Below are positions 33,919 to 38,255 of a DNA stretch of 38,255 bases, piece after piece (position 1 is the stretch's first letter; each line of letters starts with the position of its first letter). The notes beneath the pieces were generated by a model that did no database searches, was not told where the DNA came from, and worked only from the letters and a program-made list of their open reading frames with translations. Position numbers and translations under genes: made by a program. This stretch comes from Gemmatimonadota bacterium (GTDB lineage Bacteria; Gemmatimonadota; Gemmatimonadetes; Gemmatimonadales; GWC2-71-9), in the NCBI GenBank assembly GCA_022566515.1, contig JADFIT010000013.1:1-38255 (forward strand), given 5' to 3'.

Positions 33919-34964
33919 TTTTTGAAGCGATCGGCCGATTCGCGCATGAGCAAGTGAGCTACATGTATGATCCGGATAGTGGGTACCGTGGCATCATAGC
34001 AATCCATAGCACCACCCTAGGCCCCGCTCTTGGCGGGACCCGTTTCTGGAATTACGAGAATGAACAAGAGGCACTCATCGACGTATTGCGTCTCTCGAAG
34101 GGCATGACGTTCAAGGCGGCGGTAGCGGGCCTCGATCTGGGCGGTGGAAAGAGCGTGATCCTGGGCGACAACAAGAAGGAGGAGAGGGAAAGCCTCTTTC
34201 GGGCCCACGGGCGGCACGTGGAGCTGATGGGTGGACGATACATCACGGCGGAAGACGTCGGCACGTCGCCGCAAGACATGGCATATGTTCGGCAGGAGAC
34301 TTCATACGTAGGTGGCCTGCAGGAACGCTCCGGCGATCCTTCCCCTGTGACAGCCTTCGGGGTGTATCGCGGAATGAAAGCTTGCGCCCTCTTCAAGTAT
34401 GATGACGAGTCACTTTGCGACAAGACGATCGCGGTTCAGGGCCTCGGCCATGTGGGATACTATCTCTGCAAGGCGCTCCACGAAGAGGGTGCCCACCTGA
34501 TCGTGACTGACATCGATCAGGAAAAAGTTGACCGGGTCGTTCGCGAGTTTGGGGCCAGGTCGGTTGGTGCGGACGAGATCTATGCGGTAGATGCCGACAT
34601 CTTTGCCCCGTGCGCCCTCGGGGCGGTGATCAACGATGAGACGATCGACGTTCTGAACGTGGATATCATCGCGGGCTGTGCCAACAATCAGTTGGCGGAA
34701 GACCGCCACGGCAACGCCTTGGACGCGCGCGGGATCATCTATGCACCCGACTACGTCGTGAATAGTGGTGGGTTGATCAACGTGAATGCGGAATTGGCTG
34801 GTTGGACAATGGAGCAAGCGCACGCCAAGGCGGGAGAAATCCACGGCACCATCCTGGGCATCCTTGAGATTGCGCGCGACGAGGGTATTCCTTCTTATAG
34901 AGCCGCCCGCCGGCTCGCCGAGCGCAGGATCGAAGAGGTCAAGCGGGCCGCGGTTGCGAAGTAA
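33915..34964 (+). CDS. Leucine dehydrogenase-like amino-acid dehydrogenase (Glu/Leu/Phe/Val family)
   Basis: A 349-residue enzyme that reversibly deaminates a branched-chain or related amino acid with NAD. The catalytic lysines are Lys67 (GMTFKAAVAG) and Lys79 (LDLGGGKSVI), matching the known leucine dehydrogenase pair in spacing. GGRYITAEDVGTS, the nucleotide-binding AVQGLGHVGYYL, FAPCALGAVIND, AGCANNQLA and PDYVVNSGGLINV follow. Leucine dehydrogenase is the nearest match; valine or phenylalanine specificity cannot be excluded. The GTG start overlaps the acyl-CoA dehydrogenase stop, so translation is coupled, which ties amino-acid deamination to acyl-CoA oxidation. An octamer repeat array begins at its stop codon. 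Confidence 0.9.
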   Translation: MIFEAIGRFAHEQVSYMYDPDSGYRGIIAIHSTTLGPALGGTRFWNYENEQEALIDVLRLSKGMTFKAAVAGLDLGGGKSVILGDNKKEERESLFRAHGRHVELMGGRYITAEDVGTSPQDMAYVRQETSYVGGLQERSGDPSPVTAFGVYRGMKACALFKYDDESLCDKTIAVQGLGHVGYYLCKALHEEGAHLIVTDIDQEKVDRVVREFGARSVGADEIYAVDADIFAPCALGAVINDETIDVLNVDIIAGCANNQLAEDRHGNALDARGIIYAPDYVVNSGGLINVNAELAGWTMEQAHAKAGEIHGTILGILEIARDEGIPSYRAARRLAERRIEEVKRAAVAK

Positions 34965-34995
34965 CGGAATGACGGAAAGACGGAATGACGGAAGG
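34964..34995 (+). repeat. Tandem octamer repeat ACGGAANG (4 copies)
   Basis: The four units ACGGAATG, ACGGAAAG, ACGGAATG and ACGGAAGG run in perfect phase, the first sharing its A with the TAA stop codon. A related array lies after another stop codon at 17339-17366 on the minus strand. It sits in the 80-base gap before rpiB. Confidence 0.8.
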
Positions 34996-35044
34996 CTTGA
35001 TCGCACCGCCCGCCGACGACTGATCGACATCAACCGGAGGCCCA

Positions 35045-35485
35045 TTGGCTGAGAAAATCCCCATTGGGGCCGACCATGCAGGGTTCGCGCTCAAAGAGCG
35101 ACTGAAGGCGGAACTCGAGGCATTGGGCTTCGAGCCCGTAGACGTGGGAACCCATAGCACAGAGTCGGTCGACTATCCCGACTACGCGAAGGCAGTGGCC
35201 TCGCAGGTAGGCGAAGGGGCCGTCACCCGTGGTGTGTTGACGTGCGGAACGGGGTTGGGTATGTCATATGCCGCGAATCGCTTTGCAGGTGTGCGGGCCG
35301 CTGTGGCGTGGACCCCGGAGATCGCCGAGCTGGCCCGGCGGCACAACGATGCCAACGTATTGATATTGCCGGCGCGTTTCGTCAAAGAAGAACAGGGCGT
35401 GGAGATCCTTCGTCGCTGGCTCGAATCACCGTTTGAGGGAGGGCGCCACGAACGGCGCGTCGCCAAGATCGAGGTTGACGAATGA
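35045..35485 (+). CDS. rpiB: Ribose-5-phosphate isomerase B
   Basis: Interconverts ribose 5-phosphate and ribulose 5-phosphate. The 146-residue protein begins [10 protein letters not shown] and carries [38 protein letters not shown] (catalytic Cys67) and [15 protein letters not shown], all typical of the RpiB/LacAB family. The TTG start at 35045 is supported by GGAGG a few bases upstream and by the conserved N-terminus. The stop overlaps the glyA start (ATGA). rpiB next to glyA is a common arrangement in bacteria. Confidence 0.93.
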   Translation: MAEKIPIGADHAGFALKERLKAELEALGFEPVDVGTHSTESVDYPDYAKAVASQVGEGAVTRGVLTCGTGLGMSYAANRFAGVRAAVAWTPEIAELARRHNDANVLILPARFVKEEQGVEILRRWLESPFEGGRHERRVAKIEVDE

Positions 35486-36738
35486 CATTGACAGCTCGTC
35501 TCGAGGATCTCGACCCTATCGTTTTTCGATTGGTTCAACGAGAAACCCAGCGTCAAGAAGACGGGTTGGAGCTGATCGCGAGCGAGAATTTCACGTCCCA
35601 AGCAGTGATGGACGCCATGGGGTCGCCACTCACCAACAAATACGCGGAAGGCTATCCCCGGAAGCGGTATTACGGAGGGTGTGAGATTGTCGACGAAATC
35701 GAGCAGCTGGCAATCGACCGGGCCAAACAGCTGTTCGGTGCCGATCACGCCAACGTGCAGCCCCACGCAGGTTCGCAGGCGAACCTCACCGCCTACATGG
35801 CTGTACTGAAGCCCGGCGAGAAACTCATGGGCATGTCCCTGCCACACGGCGGACACCTCACCCACGGTCACAAGGTCAACCATAGTGGACAGATTTTCCA
35901 TTCGGTTCAGTATGGCGTCGATGAGTCGACGGGTTTGATCGACATGGACCCAGTGCGCGAGTTGGCATTGGGGGAACGCCCGAAGCTCATCATCGCGGGC
36001 TCCAGTGCCTATCCCCGTATCATCGACTTCGCGGCCTTCGCGGATGTCGCTCGGGAGGTCGACGCCGTATTCCTGGTCGATATGGCGCACTTCGCCGGTT
36101 TGGTGGCCGGCGGGCACTATCCGAACCCTGTGGAGCACGCCCAGATAGTCACGAGCACGACGCACAAGACGCTTCGCGGCCCGCGTGGGGGCTTCATTCT
36201 GTGTCGTAATGAGTTTGCGAAGGCGGTGGACAAGAGCGTCTTTCCGGGTGGGCAGGGAGGACCCCTGGAGCACGTAATAGCCGCTAAGGCGGTCGCGTTC
36301 GGTCAGGCACTCCAGCCGGCTTTCAAGGAATACGGGGCACAGGTAATCCGCAACGCCAAGAAACTCGGCGAAGTGTTGGCCCAGCGAGGATACGACCTTG
36401 TCTCCGGCGGGACGGACACACACCTGATTCTGGTGGACCTGCGTCACAAAGACTTCTCGGGCAAGGACGCCGAAGAAGCCCTGGGGCGTGCCGGAATCCA
36501 CGTCAACAAGAACACCGTCCCCGGCGATCCTCTCTCGCCATTCGTCACGAGCGGCCTGCGGATCGGGACGCCGGCCCTGACAACCCGAGGCATGTGTGAG
36601 GAGGAGATGGCGCTGATAGGCGACTTCATTGCGCGGGTCCTCGCCTCCCGCGACGAAGAAACGATCGATGCGGTGGCAACCGAGGTGCGGGAGCTGGCCG
36701 AGAGCTTTCCGCTGTATATATCGGCGGCGACGACGTGA
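35482..36738 (+). CDS. glyA: Serine hydroxymethyltransferase
   Basis: A PLP enzyme that interconverts serine and glycine with transfer of a one-carbon unit to tetrahydrofolate. The 418-residue length is normal. Motifs: [58 protein letters not shown] and [13 protein letters not shown] with Lys229 as the PLP lysine. Start is an ATG overlapping the rpiB stop. It supplies one-carbon units used by purN and purH elsewhere in the window. A 42-base gap then leads to the Minf_1886-family gene. Confidence 0.96.
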   Translation: MTLTARLEDLDPIVFRLVQRETQRQEDGLELIASENFTSQAVMDAMGSPLTNKYAEGYPRKRYYGGCEIVDEIEQLAIDRAKQLFGADHANVQPHAGSQANLTAYMAVLKPGEKLMGMSLPHGGHLTHGHKVNHSGQIFHSVQYGVDESTGLIDMDPVRELALGERPKLIIAGSSAYPRIIDFAAFADVAREVDAVFLVDMAHFAGLVAGGHYPNPVEHAQIVTSTTHKTLRGPRGGFILCRNEFAKAVDKSVFPGGQGGPLEHVIAAKAVAFGQALQPAFKEYGAQVIRNAKKLGEVLAQRGYDLVSGGTDTHLILVDLRHKDFSGKDAEEALGRAGIHVNKNTVPGDPLSPFVTSGLRIGTPALTTRGMCEEEMALIGDFIARVLASRDEETIDAVATEVRELAESFPLYISAATT

Positions 36739-36780
36739 GCCCCTCTTGCTCCCCTCCGTCCACCATACCAACTTTGGGGT

Positions 36781-37173
36781 ATGACTGAGTTGCAGCTCGC
36801 CGACGAGATTCTGGACCGCATCCGCGAGGCGGATGGTCAATATCACGAGCGGGCCTATCTGTTCGTCCTGGCGGCCCTGGAATACGGCCAGCAGCAACGC
36901 CCGGTGCGAGGCCATGTAACAGGCCCTGAGTTGGCCTGGGCGTGCCGGGATTTTGCCGTAGAGCAGTTTGGCCTGACGGCTCGAACCGTGTTGAACCACT
37001 GGGGGCTCGAGAGCACCGAAGACATCGGCCGGATCGTGTTCACGCTGATCGAAGTCGGCCTGTTCATGAAGGAAGAATCAGACCAAGTCTCGGACTTCGA
37101 GAACGTCTATGGTTTCGCTGCGGAATTTGAGCGAGACTATCCCTGGACGGGTGTGCGGTGCGTAGAGTGTTAG
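36781..37173 (+). CDS. Minf_1886-family protein (unknown function)
   Basis: A 130-residue protein matching the family named after Methylacidiphilum Minf_1886. Recognisable blocks are the N-terminal DEILDRIREADGQYHERAYLFVLAALEYGQ, HVTGPELAWACRDFAVEQFGLTARTVLNHWGLESTEDIGRIVFTLIEVGLF and the tail DYPWTGVRCVEC, which ends in a CxxC pair. No function is established. It is predicted soluble and largely helical. It lies between glyA and a small Zn-ribbon gene, all on the same strand, so it may belong to the AmmeMemoRadiSam-side unit or to the end of the glyA operon. No Shine-Dalgarno is clear apart from GGGG before the ATG. Confidence 0.85.
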   Translation: MTELQLADEILDRIREADGQYHERAYLFVLAALEYGQQQRPVRGHVTGPELAWACRDFAVEQFGLTARTVLNHWGLESTEDIGRIVFTLIEVGLFMKEESDQVSDFENVYGFAAEFERDYPWTGVRCVEC

Positions 37174-37229
37174 CATGAGGCCGGCCGGCGAGGTGTTCCT
37201 CAGTCCTTAAGGGTGAAGGGGGTGGAAAG

Positions 37230-37424
37230 ATGGAAGGCAGGGATTGGCCGAAGTGCATGAAGTGTGGGAAAGGGCAGTTGATACCACTTTCCGATTACGG
37301 ACGGGATGGCGCGTCGATCATGTTCAAAGCATGGGTTTGCTCGGATCAAGAGTGCGGCTATAACCTCCGCATCGACAACGGCGAGATCTCTCTCGGGCGG
37401 ACCATCGGGCAGAGCTTCAAATAG
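37230..37424 (+). CDS. Small Zn-ribbon protein (unknown function)
   Basis: A 64-residue protein with CMKC (9-12) and CSDQEC (37-42), a probable zinc ribbon, between polar ends. It starts MEGRDWPK and ends GRTIGQSFK. The ATG is preceded by GGGGGTGGAAAG, which is a good ribosome-binding region. Its stop codon overlaps the open frame of the Memo-family gene, so the two are probably co-translated. Function unknown; the position suggests a partner of the Memo-family protein or of the Minf_1886-family protein. Confidence 0.7.
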   Translation: MEGRDWPKCMKCGKGQLIPLSDYGRDGASIMFKAWVCSDQECGYNLRIDNGEISLGRTIGQSFK

Positions 37425-37429
37425 GGGAA

Positions 37430-38242
37430 ATCCGACGTCCCGCAGTTGCGGGGTTGTTTTATCCCGGAGAGCCACAGGAACTCCGGAACCTCGTTGAGGA
37501 CCTGCTCGCCGAGGTCCACGCGACTGCGGCGCCCGCCGTGGCGGCAATCGTTCCCCATGCAGGTTTGATCTACTCCGGTTCCTGCGCCGCCGAGGTCTTC
37601 AAACGCCTGCAACTCTCCTCGACCGTCGTCATCCTGGCACCGAACCACACCGGGGTGCTCGGCGCCAGCAGTGGAGCCAGCACGTGGAGAAGCGGGACAT
37701 TCCAGACGCCCCTCGGCGACATCTCCATTGCGGATGAGTTCGTGTCCGCGTTGTGTGACGCGTGTCCGCTGGTGGTGCACGACCCCATGGCTCACGCACG
37801 AGAGCACGCCATTGAAGTCGAACTTCCATTTCTCTCCCTGTTGGCTCCCGACTCCGATCTGGTCCCGATCGTTCTTGCATGGGATGACTGGGACCGGTGC
37901 CGCCAGCTCGGTGAAGCGCTCGCCGGTGTCGTCCGCGAGTGGCACGAGCCGGTTAGTCTGGTCGCGTCGTCCGACATGACCCATTACGAAACCGCCGAGT
38001 CGGCCGCACGGAAAGATCGAATCGCTCTGGACCGTGTCGTCCAGCTCGATGGTGAGGGACTTCTGAAAGCGTGTCGCCAACACAACATCACGATGTGTGG
38101 GCGTGGGCCTGCGGCGGTAGTCCTCGAGGCCGCGCGGCTGCTCGGCGCAGAGCAGGCGGAGGTCGTGGATTACCGCAACAGTGGCTGGGTGACCGGAGAC
38201 GACAGCCAAGTGGTGGCGTATGCCGGGGTGGTGATTAGATGA
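37430..38242 (+). CDS. AmmeMemoRadiSam system protein B (Memo family)
   Basis: A protein of about 262-270 residues of the Memo family, related to human MEMO1. Metal-site and family blocks are visible: VPHAGLIYSGS (conserved His), LAPNHTG (second His), HAIEVELPFL, VASSDMTHYE, and MCGRGPAAV (conserved Cys). The role of the system is unknown. The family N-terminus, RRPAVAGLFYP, is encoded from about 37430, but no ATG, GTG or TTG precedes it in frame. The first such codon is the TTG at 37454, inside that block. An ATC at 37430, with GGGGA just upstream, is one possible start; a sequence error is another. The radical SAM partner lies at 6344-7435. Its TGA overlaps a new ATG. Confidence 0.88.
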   Translation: MRRPAVAGLFYPGEPQELRNLVEDLLAEVHATAAPAVAAIVPHAGLIYSGSCAAEVFKRLQLSSTVVILAPNHTGVLGASSGASTWRSGTFQTPLGDISIADEFVSALCDACPLVVHDPMAHAREHAIEVELPFLSLLAPDSDLVPIVLAWDDWDRCRQLGEALAGVVREWHEPVSLVASSDMTHYETAESAARKDRIALDRVVQLDGEGLLKACRQHNITMCGRGPAAVVLEAARLLGAEQAEVVDYRNSGWVTGDDSQVVAYAGVVIR

Positions 38243-38255
38243 TGAGTCGGGACTC
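38239..38255 (+). CDS. Start of a further gene, cut by the window edge (possibly AMMECR1-like)
   Basis: ATG codons at 38239 and 38242 overlap or abut the Memo-family stop codon (ATGATGA), the arrangement of a translationally coupled next gene. Only MMSRD is visible. In AmmeMemoRadiSam loci the Memo gene is often followed by the AMMECR1-family gene (protein A), so that is the expected identity, but the sequence ends too soon to confirm it. Confidence 0.3.

Noticed and set aside
35182-36999. A 605-residue open frame on the minus strand across rpiB and glyA
   Set aside because: It is antisense to two certain enzymes in GC-rich DNA, where such frames arise from codon bias. The translated sequence has no domain-like character and no start signal.
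1-38255. CRISPR array, insertion sequence, prophage or defence island
   Set aside because: No regularly spaced repeats, transposase, integrase or nuclease genes were seen. Gene content and packing are those of a core chromosome.

Overview
The window looks like chromosomal DNA of a GC-rich, Gram-negative-type bacterium. The best guess is Gemmatimonadota or a near relative, and this is an inference from style rather than a marker-gene placement. Three things point that way: two large membrane Ser/Thr kinases whose N-termini begin in the same characteristic way (LADRYxIER, GGMATVYLA), a TonB-dependent receptor, and lipoproteins that would sit in an outer-membrane cell envelope. I see no tRNA, rRNA, CRISPR array, insertion sequence or phage gene. 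About 34 genes fill the window densely, and no gene-free gap exceeds about 230 bases.

Layout. 0.2-6.3 kb: a YtoQ-family protein, an exported amidohydrolase, dihydrofolate reductase, and a 1018-residue kinase fused to PEGA, FGE-like and alpha/beta-hydrolase domains. 6.3-13.5 kb: the radical SAM member of the AmmeMemoRadiSam system, a DUF819 membrane protein, a D-2-hydroxyacid dehydrogenase, a Zn-ribbon protein, and a two-gene unit of malonyl-CoA-synthetase-like enzyme plus sodium:solute symporter. 13.5-17.6 kb: a second kinase (TolB-like and TPR sensor part), then small unknowns: tandem CxxC microproteins, a secreted JAMM-like protein and a 61-residue protein. 17.8-19.8 kb: a TonB-dependent receptor.

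19.8-27.8 kb (minus strand): a tightly packed unit valS - Ig-like lipoprotein - selA - purN - purH with overlapping genes, preceded by a BON-domain protein. 27.9-30.0 kb (plus strand): a 50-residue membrane microprotein coupled by ATGA overlap to thrS. 30.1-37.4 kb: acetyl-CoA acetyltransferase, BioY, 3-hydroxyacyl-CoA dehydrogenase, acyl-CoA dehydrogenase, leucine-dehydrogenase-like enzyme, rpiB, glyA, a Minf_1886-family protein and a small Zn-ribbon protein. The window closes with the Memo-family member of the AmmeMemoRadiSam system, apparently leading into another gene.

How they work together. The 30-35 kb run reads as a short-chain acyl-CoA and branched-chain amino-acid catabolic operon with biotin uptake built in. 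The 19.8-30 kb block is housekeeping: two tRNA synthetases, late purine synthesis and the selenocysteine enzyme SelA. The least explained material is the AmmeMemoRadiSam pair, whose two members lie 30 kb apart, the 16.0-17.6 kb small-gene island, the kinase-FGE-hydrolase fusion, and an octamer repeat that directly follows two unrelated stop codons.
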